Of a stretch of DNA of 64,000 nucleotides, positions 41,694 to 50,281 are shown in pieces. The notes below the pieces were generated by a model that saw only the letters and a program-made list of their open reading frames with translations, did not search any database and was not told the DNA's origin. Within the stretch, counting starts at the first letter, position 1. Every line of letters begins with the position of its first letter. Source of the DNA: JBQTHD01 sp052390275 (GTDB taxonomy: Bacteria > Actinomycetota > Acidimicrobiia > Acidimicrobiales > AC-14); contig JBQTHD010000015.1 of NCBI GenBank assembly GCA_052390275.1, positions 75,041 through 139,040 of the forward strand, given 5' to 3'. A program made the translations under genes and the position numbers.

Positions 41694-42893
41694 GTGCACG
41701 AGTTTCGGTGGTTCCCGGCCATACCCAGCACGGTCGGTCCACGCCTTGGCGGACGTGCCTCAACGATGGCGGTCGGGCTGACGGCTGTGGTCGCGCTGAT
41801 GTTCGCCCGTTCCGGCGCCGAGTCGGGGGTTCCCGGCGGCCCGACGGGCGGGGCCACGGCGGATTCCGAAGCGGTACGCGCTGTGCCCGGGGCTGGGCCC
41901 GCCCCGGTGGATGCGCTGGTGGTGGATGTGGCCAACAGTTCGTATGCGGTGGTGATGGACCCAGTCATTGTCGAAGGCTTCACCGCAGCGGCGGGAGCCA
42001 CCCCGGTGATCCAGCCGGTGACGTCCGGACCAGGGCGCCTGGGAATTCTGGCCGGCAAGCCGGTGGATGTGTTCCTGGCCGACGAGGCCAACGTGGACGC
42101 CGTCATTGCCCGTTCCGAGGGGGGAACCTGCGAACCGGGACCAACCGTTGCCGCCTGCCCGGGACTTGGGCCCACCAGGACTCGATATGCCACCGGGACC
42201 TTGGCGGTGGTGTCCTGTTCGCTGCGATGGAGGGCGGGGCCGGCGGGGGCAACCTCGCCCACCTGCCGGGCCCAACCGGTGACCGCACCCGACGGTGGTC
42301 CGCCCGACTCGATCACCGATCTGGTGGCCATGCTGGGCGACTCCCGTCGCTACCCGGATTTTCGCCTCGCCCTGGCCGATCCGGCCCTGGCCCCCTTCGG
42401 TGCCGCCGGTCGCTCCGCTCTCACAGTCAATGGCGGTGCCGGCCCGGTACATGGCGGAGGGCCTGGCCTGTCGGACGAGGGGTTCGATGACCTGGTCGCC
42501 TCGGGGCGCATCGTCCTGGTCGGCGGGGTGACCGCCGCCCGTACGGCGTTGACTTCGGGCACGACCGGCGTGAGGGCAGCCCTGGTGGCCACCTCGATGG
42601 TGGCCCGGGTTCGCTGGGATCCTCCTGTTTTCGTTGGGGCTCGGCCAAAGACTCTGGGCGCGGTGTCGGCCGATCCCAACCCGTGGACCGTCATCCCGGC
42701 TCCAGGGAACTACCGACCCGTGGGCCATTACGGAGTAGTCCTGCGCCGGTCTGTTCCCCGGGCGACCCGGGAGAACGCCGGCACCCGGATCCTCTCCTAC
42801 CTGGCCACCGATGCCAGTCCAGTTCTCGACGACTACGGCCTGGCCACCGATGCCAGTCGAGATCTCGACGACTACGGCTTGGCCACCGAGTGA
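41694..42893 (+). CDS. Molybdate/anion ABC transporter substrate-binding protein, ModA-like
   Basis: A 399-residue exported binding protein: signal peptide AVGLTAVVALMFA after an Arg-containing n-region, then VVDVANSSYAVVMDPVIVEG, FTAAAGATPVIQP and SGPGRLGILAGKPVDVFLAD. The order and the S/Y-rich first loop fit the ModA/type 2 binding fold, though divergent, so tungstate or another oxyanion is possible. GTG 41694 has a GAGGAAGAGG site. The last 30 residues are a 13-residue tandem duplication. First gene of the mod operon. Confidence 0.75.
   Translation: MHEFRWFPAIPSTVGPRLGGRASTMAVGLTAVVALMFARSGAESGVPGGPTGGATADSEAVRAVPGAGPAPVDALVVDVANSSYAVVMDPVIVEGFTAAAGATPVIQPVTSGPGRLGILAGKPVDVFLADEANVDAVIARSEGGTCEPGPTVAACPGLGPTRTRYATGTLAVVSCSLRWRAGPAGATSPTCRAQPVTAPDGGPPDSITDLVAMLGDSRRYPDFRLALADPALAPFGAAGRSALTVNGGAGPVHGGGPGLSDEGFDDLVASGRIVLVGGVTAARTALTSGTTGVRAALVATSMVARVRWDPPVFVGARPKTLGAVSADPNPWTVIPAPGNYRPVGHYGVVLRRSVPRATRENAGTRILSYLATDASPVLDDYGLATDASRDLDDYGLATE
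42801..42878. repeat. 39-bp in-frame tandem duplication at the modA 3' end
   Basis: Two copies of a 39-bp unit starting CTGGCCACCGATGCC (42801-42839, 42840-42878) and the start of a third; encodes LATDAS..LDDYG twice. Three mismatches between copies. Confidence 0.92.
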
Positions 42894-42912
42894 CCGGTCG
42901 AGTCCGGGTGGC

Positions 42913-43581
42913 GTGGAGGGGCTGATCGATCCCGGGTCGCCGCTGCGGGTCAGCCTGACCGTGGCCGTCGTCGCCACCGCGCTGGGGGCGGTGGCGGCCG
43001 TGGGGCTGGCCTACGCCCTGGCCAAGGGACGATTCCGGGGGCGTCGGCTGATCGAAACGCTGGCCAGCCTCCCGGTGGTCCTGCCGCCAACGGTTCTGGG
43101 CTACTACCTGCTGGTGGTTCTGGGCCAGACCACCCCGCTGGGCCGGGCCTGGCAGTCGTTCTTCGGCGAGCCCCTGGTGTTCAACCTGGCCGCCTGTGTC
43201 CTCGCCGGCGGCCTGGTCGGCTTTCCTTTCTGCCTGCGCGCCGCTCGGGTGGCCATCGCCGACGTCGATCCGGCACTGGAGGAGGCGGCGCGAGCGGCGG
43301 GACTGTCCGAGGCCCGGGTGGCGGTGACGGTGACCCTGCCCCTGGCCCGCCGGGGGATCGGGGCCGGGGTGTCCATGGGCATGGCCCGGGCGCTGGGGGA
43401 TTTCGGGACCACCCTGATGGTGGGAGGCGCCATCACCGGGCAGACCGTCACCCTCCCCATTGCCATCTACACCCAGTCCCAGATCGCCAGCCAGGCGGCG
43501 GCGGCCGATCTGGCGTTGGTCATGGTGGTGCTGGCAGCGGCTTTGCTGGGCCTGGCCACCTGGCTGGGACGCCCGTCGTGA
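42913..43581 (+). CDS. Molybdate-type ABC permease, first ModB
   Basis: A 222-residue permease with LASLPVVLPPTVLGYYLLV (the ModB signature) and the EAA loop EEAARAAGLSEARVAVTVTL then PLARRGIGAGVSMGMARALG. About six helices. GTG 42913 starts it 19 bases after modA; the frame upstream is a shadow of modA. It overlaps the ATPase gene as GTGA. Confidence 0.9.
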   Translation: MEGLIDPGSPLRVSLTVAVVATALGAVAAVGLAYALAKGRFRGRRLIETLASLPVVLPPTVLGYYLLVVLGQTTPLGRAWQSFFGEPLVFNLAACVLAGGLVGFPFCLRAARVAIADVDPALEEAARAAGLSEARVAVTVTLPLARRGIGAGVSMGMARALGDFGTTLMVGGAITGQTVTLPIAIYTQSQIASQAAAADLALVMVVLAAALLGLATWLGRPS

Positions 43582-44258
43582 CCCGCCCCCTGGCGGATGC
43601 GCTCGAGGTGGAGGTCAGCCATTCGGTCGGCACCTTTCAGTTGACGGCTGACTTCAGCCTTCAGGCCGGTTCGAGCGTTCTGTTCGGACCATCGGGGGCA
43701 GGCAAGTCCCTGACCCTGGCGATCATCGCCGGCCTGGTCCGGCCCCAGGCCGGCCGGGTGGCTATCGGAGGGCGGGTGGTGACCGACACCGAAGTGGGCT
43801 TGCACGAACCCACCCAGCAGCGACGGGTCGGAATGGTGTTTCAGGACGGCCGCCTACTGCCCCATCGCAGCGTCCTCGACAACGTTGCCCTCGCGGTGCG
43901 CACAGCGACCGGGCGGCGAAAGCGACGGGCCCGAGCCATGGAGTGGTTGGAGCGGGTAGGGGCGACCGACCTGGCTGACCGCCGGCCGGCGTCGCTCTCG
44001 GGGGGCCAGTCCCAACGGGTGGCCCTGGCCCGGGCCCTGGCAGGGGACCCGGCCCTGCTCCTGCTCGATGAGCCCCTCTCGGCCCTGGACCTCGAGGCCC
44101 GGGGCCAGATGCAGGATCTCCTCGTGCGGGTGGTGAGCGAACAAGCCGTCCCCAGTCTGACCGTCACCCACGACCCGGCCGAGGCCGCGCTGCTCGGACA
44201 ACGAATCGTTTCTCTCGACGGCGGGAGCGTGTCGGGCATTGCCGACGTCCGGGCTTGA
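43578..44258 (+). CDS. Molybdate-type ABC ATPase, ModC-like
   Basis: A 226-residue ATPase: Walker A LFGPSGAGKSLTLA, Q-loop VGMVFQDGRLLPHRSVLDNV, signature LSGGQSQRVALARAL, Walker B LLLDEPLSALD and H-loop VTHD. It lacks the C-terminal TOBE/Mop regulatory domain of full-length ModC. GTG 43578 is coupled to the first permease. Confidence 0.9.
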   Translation: MTRPLADALEVEVSHSVGTFQLTADFSLQAGSSVLFGPSGAGKSLTLAIIAGLVRPQAGRVAIGGRVVTDTEVGLHEPTQQRRVGMVFQDGRLLPHRSVLDNVALAVRTATGRRKRRARAMEWLERVGATDLADRRPASLSGGQSQRVALARALAGDPALLLLDEPLSALDLEARGQMQDLLVRVVSEQAVPSLTVTHDPAEAALLGQRIVSLDGGSVSGIADVRA

Positions 44259-44262
44259 ACGG

Positions 44263-44994
44263 GTGGCGGTGGGTGCCGTGGCGCCACTAGTTCTGTCCCT
44301 CCAGGTTGCCGCCCTGGCCGCCGTTCTGGCCACAGTGGTGGGCGTGGCCGGTGGATATGCCCTGGCCAAGGGCCGATTTCCCGGGCGAGGGGTACTGGAG
44401 ATGGTGGCCAGCCTCCCGGTGGTTCTGCCCCCGACGGTTGTCGGCTACTACCTACTCGCGGTCCTGGGGGTGGGGACGCCGTTGGGTCAGGCCTGGGAGT
44501 GGCTCACAGGAGGACCGATCGCCCTGACCGCCACCGGGTGCGTGGTGGCCGCCACGGTGGGGTGCGCCCCATTCGCCCTCAGGGCCTCGCGGGCGGCAAT
44601 CGCCGGCGTCGACCCACGGCTCGAGGCGGCGGCCCGGGCCGCCGGGCGGGGGGAGTGGCGGGTGGCCTGGTTGGTGACCCTCCCTCTGGCTCGGCGTGGC
44701 ATCGCCGCCGGGGTGGCCCTGGCCTTCGCCCGGGCGCTGGGCGACTTCGGGGCCACGCTCACCCTGGCGGGCAGCATCCCGGGGCGGACACAGACGGCCA
44801 CAACCGCCATCTACGACGCCTTTCTGCGGGGGGACCAAGCCCGAATGGCCGAACTCAGCCTGGCGCTGTTGGTCGTGGGAGGGGGGATGCTGGTGTTGAT
44901 TTCCCGCTTGGAGTTCGGGCCCCGGCCGACGCGACAGCCTCCACCCGGTCCAGGGTCCGCTCCAGGGCCCCGACGAGTTCGAGCCTCCAGATGA
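44263..44994 (+). CDS. Molybdate-type ABC permease, second ModB
   Basis: A 243-residue paralogue of the first permease: VASLPVVLPPTVVGYYLLAV and EAAARAAGRGEWRVAWLVTL then PLARRGIAAGVALAFARALG. GTG 44263, 4 bases after modC, is preferred over TTG 44239. Two different permeases flanking one ATPase suggest a heterodimeric channel. The 3' end overlaps the convergent padR gene by 140 bases, encoding only a proline-rich tail. Confidence 0.88.
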   Translation: MAVGAVAPLVLSLQVAALAAVLATVVGVAGGYALAKGRFPGRGVLEMVASLPVVLPPTVVGYYLLAVLGVGTPLGQAWEWLTGGPIALTATGCVVAATVGCAPFALRASRAAIAGVDPRLEAAARAAGRGEWRVAWLVTLPLARRGIAAGVALAFARALGDFGATLTLAGSIPGRTQTATTAIYDAFLRGDQARMAELSLALLVVGGGMLVLISRLEFGPRPTRQPPPGPGSAPGPRRVRASR

Positions 44995-45520
44995 CTACCG
45001 GGTCGATGCATTCATCGCGTCGACGGGCATCGCCCTCCACGGCATCGCCCCCTACGGCATCGCCCCCAACGGACCGGGTCGCCCGTTGTCCGCCTCTCCG
45101 GCTGACATCGTCCTCCAACTCCGCTCGCCGGACCCGGGCCATCTCCCGTTGGGCGGACAACAGCGGAACGACGTCGCAATCCAGTTCGTCGATCAGCAGG
45201 AGCTTGACCAGCAGCTCGCAGCGAACGTCACGCAGGTGGAGCACCGGCTGTGTCAACCAGGCATCCAGGGCCCGACGCCCGGCCGGGGTGATGGCCATGG
45301 GTGTCCGTCCCCGGAGATCGTCGGGCGAATTGTCGGTCGCCTCGGCCAGGCCTTCGGCAGCCAGTGTGTCCAGGCAGCGGTAAACCATCGCCCGGCTCAT
45401 GGTCCAGACCCGCCCCAGATCTGTGTCGGCTCCCACCCGAGTCGCCAGGGCGTAGCCATGAACGGGGCCCGAAGCCAGGACCCCCAGGCACACCCACTCG
45501 CCCAGAAGCAACGCGTTCAC
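44855..45520 (-). CDS. PadR-family transcriptional regulator
   Basis: A 221-residue winged-helix regulator: LGEWVCLGVLASGPVHGYAL, RVWTMSRAMVYRCLDTLAAE and AITPAGRRALDAWLTQPV are typical PadR/VanT-domain segments; the C-terminal helices carry the dimer interface. GTG 45520 or 45556 starts it. A 15-bp repeat encodes GGDAV units near residue 150-165. Facing the mod operon, it may regulate it. Confidence 0.85.
   Translation of the reverse strand: MNALLLGEWVCLGVLASGPVHGYALATRVGADTDLGRVWTMSRAMVYRCLDTLAAEGLAEATDNSPDDLRGRTPMAITPAGRRALDAWLTQPVLHLRDVRCELLVKLLLIDELDCDVVPLLSAQREMARVRRAELEDDVSRRGGQRATRSVGGDAVGGDAVEGDARRRDECIDPVVIWRLELVGALERTLDRVEAVASAGARTPSGKSTPASPLPRPTAPG
45026..45070. repeat. 15-bp in-frame tandem repeat x3 in padR
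   Basis: Units beginning GGCATCGCCC at 45026, 45041 and 45056; encode VGGDA/VEGDA on the minus strand. Confidence 0.9.
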
Positions 45521-45571
45521 CCCACCATCGTGCGTCCGCACCGGTCCCGCTGTCACCTACGGTGAAGGTCG

Positions 45572-46423
45572 ATGCAGGCCACCTGTACCTTCCATTCCGG
45601 CCGCGAGACGGGACGGTCATGCACCCGGTGCGGGCGGCCCGCCTGCTCGGAATGCCTGCGGGACGCGAGTGTCGGGTCGCATTGCGTGGCCTGCCTCAAG
45701 GCCGAGGGTCCCCAACGAACCATCAAGCCGCAAGCCGGTGGCGGTGTTCCCCGGGTTACCGCCGGCCTATTGATTGCCAACCTGGTCGTGTTCCTCCTGC
45801 TTTCAGGCGGCGGTCTAATCGGTGGCGTCGGTGCATCCGAACTTGGCGGGGGGTCGCGCCTCACCCACGGGGACTTGGGGCTGAACGCTCCGGCGGTCGC
45901 CGCCGGTCAATGGTGGCGCTTGATCACCTCCGGCTTCATCCATTTCGGTTTCATGCACCTGGCTTTCAACATGGCGGCGCTCTACCGCTTCGGCCAGGAG
46001 TTGGAGACGGCCTTCGGCCGGGTGCCCTTCGCTGCGTTGTACTTCGCTTCGCTGCTGGCTGGTTCCTTCGGCGCCTTGGTCACCGCTCCCGACGCGCTGA
46101 CCGGCGGGGCGTCGGGAGCGGTGTTCGGGCTGTTCGGGGCGGGAGCCATGGTGTTGAAATCCCAGGGCCTCAAGCTCCGCCAGACCGATCTCGGGGGCCT
46201 GCTGGCAGTCAACCTCGTGATCACCTTCGTCATACCGGGAATCTCCATCGGGGGCCATCTGGGTGGGCTGGTCGGCGGGGCGGTGGTGGGGTGGCTTCTG
46301 GTCAGAAGTCCCCGCTGGCAGACCATGTCCTCTTCCCGGTCAGTTCCGGCGGTGGTCCTGGCCTGTGTGGTGGGGCTGGCGGCGGTGGCCGGGTCGATCA
46401 CTTTCGCCCAAGGTTGGGTGTGA
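45572..46423 (+). CDS. Rhomboid-family intramembrane serine protease with N-terminal zinc finger
   Basis: A 283-residue membrane protease. An N-terminal B-box-like finger (residues 5-42; CTFHSGRETGRSCTRCGRPA then CSECL and CVAC) precedes six helices. WWRLITSGFIHFGFMHLAFN has the H-x-x-x-N loop, GGASGAVFGLFGAG the catalytic serine, and IGGHLGGLVGG the catalytic histidine. All active-site residues are present. Divergent from padR. Confidence 0.92.
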   Translation: MQATCTFHSGRETGRSCTRCGRPACSECLRDASVGSHCVACLKAEGPQRTIKPQAGGGVPRVTAGLLIANLVVFLLLSGGGLIGGVGASELGGGSRLTHGDLGLNAPAVAAGQWWRLITSGFIHFGFMHLAFNMAALYRFGQELETAFGRVPFAALYFASLLAGSFGALVTAPDALTGGASGAVFGLFGAGAMVLKSQGLKLRQTDLGGLLAVNLVITFVIPGISIGGHLGGLVGGAVVGWLLVRSPRWQTMSSSRSVPAVVLACVVGLAAVAGSITFAQGWV

Positions 46424-46524
46424 TCCGGTGAGCCCCTGGATGTCCGGGTCGATCTGTGGCCCTTCGGCCCGAGTCGTGCTGGAGATCGGTCAGCGGTGGA
46501 GTGTTGAGTGACGGGGATGAGCCG

Positions 46525-47100
46525 ATGAGCGCAATCGAGGGACCGGGGATCCCGGTGTCGTGGCCCACCTCCCGCCGGGTGGTGGTAGCCGACGGCGGCG
46601 CCGAGTTGTCGTTCGAGTTCGCCGACCTCGTCGCTTATTCCGGCCCCGGATCGCTCGGCGGAGTGGCCCTGGCTTTCATGGCCCTGGCCTGCGGCCTCCC
46701 GACCCTCGGCATCGATGGCCGAGCGGCGGATCGTCGCACTCTGGCTGTGGACACTGCCTTCGACGGTCCCGGCGCACGGGACGGCTTCGAGTTGGTCACC
46801 CGGGCCGTCACCGGTGGCCGCTACCGGGTCACTCCCGAATTGGCCGGCCCCGACGCCCCCGAAGCACCCCAGGGCCATTTCGTCTTCGCCTTGCGTTCGC
46901 CCGACGCCGGGGTGGAGCTGGTGCTGCGTCCGGGGATGGTAAGCGCCGAGTTCGTGGCAATGGTTTGTCGATCAGATCGATCGATCCAGGACGAGACCCT
47001 TCTGGCGCAGATGAAGTTGGACCTGGCCCGGTTTCTGCTGGGCCATGAACCCGAACAGGTCTTTCATTCCCGCCCCATCCGAGGCGAGCTAGCGCCCTGA
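46525..47100 (+). CDS. Hypothetical protein
   Basis: A 191-residue soluble protein from ATG 46525 (GTG 46501 possible). It starts MSAIEGPGIPVSWPTSRRVV and includes GPGSLGGVALAFMALACGLP and ARDGFELVTRAVTGGRYRVT. The PGSLGGVALAF stretch vaguely recalls the FmdE fold, but the HxxCPG metal site is missing, so I make no assignment. Codon use is normal for the window. Confidence 0.65.
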   Translation: MSAIEGPGIPVSWPTSRRVVVADGGAELSFEFADLVAYSGPGSLGGVALAFMALACGLPTLGIDGRAADRRTLAVDTAFDGPGARDGFELVTRAVTGGRYRVTPELAGPDAPEAPQGHFVFALRSPDAGVELVLRPGMVSAEFVAMVCRSDRSIQDETLLAQMKLDLARFLLGHEPEQVFHSRPIRGELAP

Positions 47101-47213
47101 CCAATAACCGTAAGAACGGCTTATGGTGATCGTGCTGGCAGGAGCGCCAGGTCCGGGTGCACATCACCAAACTAAAGTCCCGGCGACAACTGATCGATGG
47201 AGGGCGGGTGCCG

Positions 47214-49190
47214 ATGTCGGTGATCAAGAAGCGCAGCGCGGCTGCATCGCGGTTTCTACCCCGCCTGGCCGTCGCCATCATGGTAGTGGCCACCATGGTC
47301 GGGGTGGGACTGGTCTCAGCCGGTAGCTCAGCGGTGGCTGTCTCCTTCGAGGTGAAGCTGCGGGCCTCCGATGGGACCGGCGGCGACGGCTTCGGCGAGT
47401 GGCTGGCCATTGATGGCGACACGATGGTGGTGGGTGCGGTGGCCGCCAACAACGACCGAGGGGCGGCCTACGTGTTCGTTCGGGGCGCCGGGGGCTGGAC
47501 CGAGCAGGCACGACTGACTGCGCCCGACAGCGGGGTGGGTGACCGCTTCGGAACGGCTGTGTCGATCGACGGCGACACTGTGGCCGTGGCCGCCCGCAAG
47601 CACGACGGCGTGGCTGACAACACCGGGGCCGCCTACATCTTCGTGCGCACGGCCGACGAGTGGTCCCTGCAAACCAAACTCACGGCTTTCGACGCCGACG
47701 CCGACGACAAGTTCGGAGACGTGGTGTCGATCGACGGCGAGACGGTGGTGGTGAGCGCCCGCTCCGACAACATTTTCGGCAACGAGTCGGGATCGGTCTA
47801 CGTGTTCGTGAGGAGCGGCGCCCGGTGGTCCCTGCAGGCCAAGCTGACTCCCACTGAGGGTGACGCCGGAGACAAGTTCGGCGACGCTGCTGCCATCGAC
47901 GGGGACCGGTTGGTGATCGGGGCCAGCTTCGATGACGCCCCGGGCACCGACTCCGGCTCGGCCTACATCTTTGAGCGCCAGGACTCGCAGTGGACTGAGG
48001 TGGCCCACCTGGTTCCCACGGACACCAGAGGGGGCGATCAGCTGGGTTTCATCGTGGCCCTCGACGGCAACACCGCAGTGCTCGGGGCCCCCTATCAGGA
48101 CGCCCGTGGTAGTGACTCCGGCGCCGCCTACGTGTACACCCGCGAGAGCGGCCTGTGGACGCAGCAACAGAAGTTGACGCCGCCCGACGCGTCCGCCGGC
48201 GACGCCTTCGGGTTCACGGTTCGTATCCAAGGGGACCGGCTGATCGCTGGCTCGCGCCTCGACGACGGCCCCGCGGGTGCCGATTCGGGCTCGGCCCGTC
48301 TCTTCGAGCGCGACGGCTCCACCTGGACCGCGGGGGCCAAGATCGAGGCGGTCGACGCTGCCATGGGCGACCAGTTCGGTGACGCCGTGGAGATCGACGG
48401 GACGACCCTGGTGGTGGGCGCACCGGTGGACGACGCCGGGCGGGGCTCTACCTACGTGTTCACCCTGGGTGACCCGGGGCCGACCACGACCATATCGACG
48501 GCACCGACCTCCACTACCTCCACTACCTCCACTACCTCCACTACCTCCACGACCACCACCCGACCCCCGCCGGCTGGGTCCCCGACCTTTCGAGGCGCGA
48601 CCACCGCCAACGCCGTCGCAGCCACGTTGGTGACGCTCGAGCCGGATACCCAAGCGGCGGCCGACGATTTTCTGCTGGCCGTGGTGCGCCAGCGAGCCAC
48701 CACCGCGGTGGTGGCCCCGCCCCCGGGCTGGGTTTTAGTGCGCCAGGACGGAACCCGCAGCCGCAGCTCCATCTTCTACCGGGTGGCATCGTCGTCGGAG
48801 CCTGCCAGCTACCAGTTCGCCACCGCTCAGGTCACCGACTTCGAGGCTCACCTGCTGCGCTACTCGGGTGTGCGAACCACTCAGCCGGTCTTGGCCCACG
48901 ATGTGGCCACCAACAGTGGAAGCGCCCAGGGCTCGTCGGTGAAAGCCCCCAGCTTCACCTCGACGGTTCCTGGCGCAGTCATGGTGGCGATCTGGAGCGC
49001 CGGCGGCTCCGGCCTGTCGGTGTCGCCGCCGAGTGCCCTGGTCGAGAACAGCGAGAGTTCAGTGAGGGCGACAGTGGCGTCGGCCGATCGCGCCACCGCT
49101 GGCGCCGGCACCAAGGAACTCAAGGCCCGCCTGTCGCTACCTTCGGACCGTCGGATCGGCCAAAGCCTGGTGCTAGCCCCGTCACCCTAG
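47214..49190 (+). CDS. Secreted FG-GAP beta-propeller protein with Thr-rich linker
   Basis: A 658-residue exported protein: signal segment LAVAIMVVATMVGVGLVSAG, then about seven FG-GAP-like repeats of 50-55 residues (GDxFGxxxxIDGDTxxVGA and AAYVFVRxxxxW patterns, from about residue 45 to 425) forming a propeller, a Thr/Ser linker encoded by a 9-bp repeat, and a 200-residue C-terminal domain. ATG 47214 has a GGAGGGCGGG site; an upstream GTG at 47157 is possible. Probably a surface adhesin or binding protein. Confidence 0.85.
   Translation: MSVIKKRSAAASRFLPRLAVAIMVVATMVGVGLVSAGSSAVAVSFEVKLRASDGTGGDGFGEWLAIDGDTMVVGAVAANNDRGAAYVFVRGAGGWTEQARLTAPDSGVGDRFGTAVSIDGDTVAVAARKHDGVADNTGAAYIFVRTADEWSLQTKLTAFDADADDKFGDVVSIDGETVVVSARSDNIFGNESGSVYVFVRSGARWSLQAKLTPTEGDAGDKFGDAAAIDGDRLVIGASFDDAPGTDSGSAYIFERQDSQWTEVAHLVPTDTRGGDQLGFIVALDGNTAVLGAPYQDARGSDSGAAYVYTRESGLWTQQQKLTPPDASAGDAFGFTVRIQGDRLIAGSRLDDGPAGADSGSARLFERDGSTWTAGAKIEAVDAAMGDQFGDAVEIDGTTLVVGAPVDDAGRGSTYVFTLGDPGPTTTISTAPTSTTSTTSTTSTTSTTTTRPPPAGSPTFRGATTANAVAATLVTLEPDTQAAADDFLLAVVRQRATTAVVAPPPGWVLVRQDGTRSRSSIFYRVASSSEPASYQFATAQVTDFEAHLLRYSGVRTTQPVLAHDVATNSGSAQGSSVKAPSFTSTVPGAVMVAIWSAGGSGLSVSPPSALVENSESSVRATVASADRATAGAGTKELKARLSLPSDRRIGQSLVLAPSP
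48510..48554. repeat. 9-bp in-frame tandem repeat x5
   Basis: Unit TCCACTACC four times and one variant; encodes the Ser/Thr linker of the FG-GAP protein. Confidence 0.95.
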
Positions 49191-49316
49191 TTAGATCGGC
49201 GGCCTCGTAGTCCGGGCGCCAATGGTTCGTGGTCAGGGCACCTAGATGGGAGCGAGCCTTCTCGGCGACGCCAATCAAGGCTCAATGACCAGGGCCGACG
49301 CGACGATGACACCGGT

Positions 49317-49562
49317 ATGGAAACTGCCCTCACGCTCGTTCCGGTGGCCACGGCGCCGGTCCCGTCCCGCCGGATAGCGGTGGCCATGGCCCAGCGGGTC
49401 TTCGAACTCGAGACCCTGGTGAACAGCCAAGCGGCGCTGATCGAGGACCTCACGGGCCGCGTGGCCCGATTGGCGGCGAGCGCCGGCGGACGCTGGGATC
49501 CCCAGGCCGACCCCTATGGCGTGCCCGTGCATCACCGTTGTCGGGGCCGTCGGGCTGACTGA
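49317..49562 (+). CDS. Small hypothetical protein, doubtful
   Basis: An 81-residue frame with codon use like real genes (third positions mostly G/C) and a helical middle VFELETLVNSQAALIEDLTG then RVARLAASAGG. No homologue recognised and no clear ribosome-binding site. The ORF could be spurious; otherwise 49191-49650 holds nothing I can name. Confidence 0.35.
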   Translation: METALTLVPVATAPVPSRRIAVAMAQRVFELETLVNSQAALIEDLTGRVARLAASAGGRWDPQADPYGVPVHHRCRGRRAD

Positions 49563-49650
49563 CCTCGCTGGCTGCACCTTCGGCGGACCTAGATCCGGCC
49601 CCCCCGATTGCTCCGCACCCGGGCCATGACACGGCGGCCGACTGAGGCGT

Positions 49651-50109
49651 CTATCGAGCCTTCCAGGCGTCGGGGTCCTCCGCTAGTCGGCGGACCGATT
49701 CGGGCAACTGGCCCGAAGCCACGTCGGCCAGAGTGACCGTCTCCAGGACGGCCCGAAGGCTGGCTCGCACCGCCACCCAGATCTGGCTCAGGTGGGCGGC
49801 TGGTCCGGTGTAGGACGAGACCTCCGGTCGAAGGCCCTGGACCCGGGCCAGTGGCCCGTCGACCGCCCGGATCACGTCGGCCAGCGTTACGTACTCGGCC
49901 GGGCGTGCCAGCCAGTAGCCGCCGTTGGCTCCCCTTCTGCTGTTGACCAACCCGGCCCGTCGGAGGTCGATGAGGATGTTCTCCAAGAAGTTGAGGGGAA
50001 TGTCCTGCTCGGTGGCCAGGGCCTCACCCTTGACCCGCTGGCCCGAGGGGCAGGTGGCCAGGACCAAAGTGGCGCGGACGGCGTAGTCGGTGCGGGCGGA
50101 GACGTGCAC
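49651..50109 (-). CDS. Rrf2-family transcriptional regulator
   Basis: A 152-residue winged-helix protein: MHVSARTDYAVRATLVLATC, QDIPLNFLENILIDLRRAGL and NSRRGANGGYWLARPAEYVT are the Rrf2 core. The three-cysteine cluster motif of IscR/NsrR is absent (one cysteine only, near residue 20), so it resembles cluster-free members such as CymR. It could govern the sulfur genes 5 kb away. GTG 50109 is the start. Confidence 0.9.
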   Translation of the reverse strand: MHVSARTDYAVRATLVLATCPSGQRVKGEALATEQDIPLNFLENILIDLRRAGLVNSRRGANGGYWLARPAEYVTLADVIRAVDGPLARVQGLRPEVSSYTGPAAHLSQIWVAVRASLRAVLETVTLADVASGQLPESVRRLAEDPDAWKAR

Positions 50110-50281
50110 GGCCGCGATTCTCTCTCGGATGGGCCCGATGCACCGGCCTTAGGGCCTCAGCCACATTGAGTAGGCCTCGGCCACCGATTCTGTCGGTGCA
50201 TCTGGGGGCCTCAGTATCTTCACGGAGACGATCTATGAGGCGCTTGGAACGGGCGCCGGCGAGCGGCCAGGATTGCCACCC

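Noticed and set aside
46525..47100. FmdE-like molybdenum-related protein
   Set aside because: A short PGSLGGVALAF resemblance only; the metal-binding His/Cys motif is absent.
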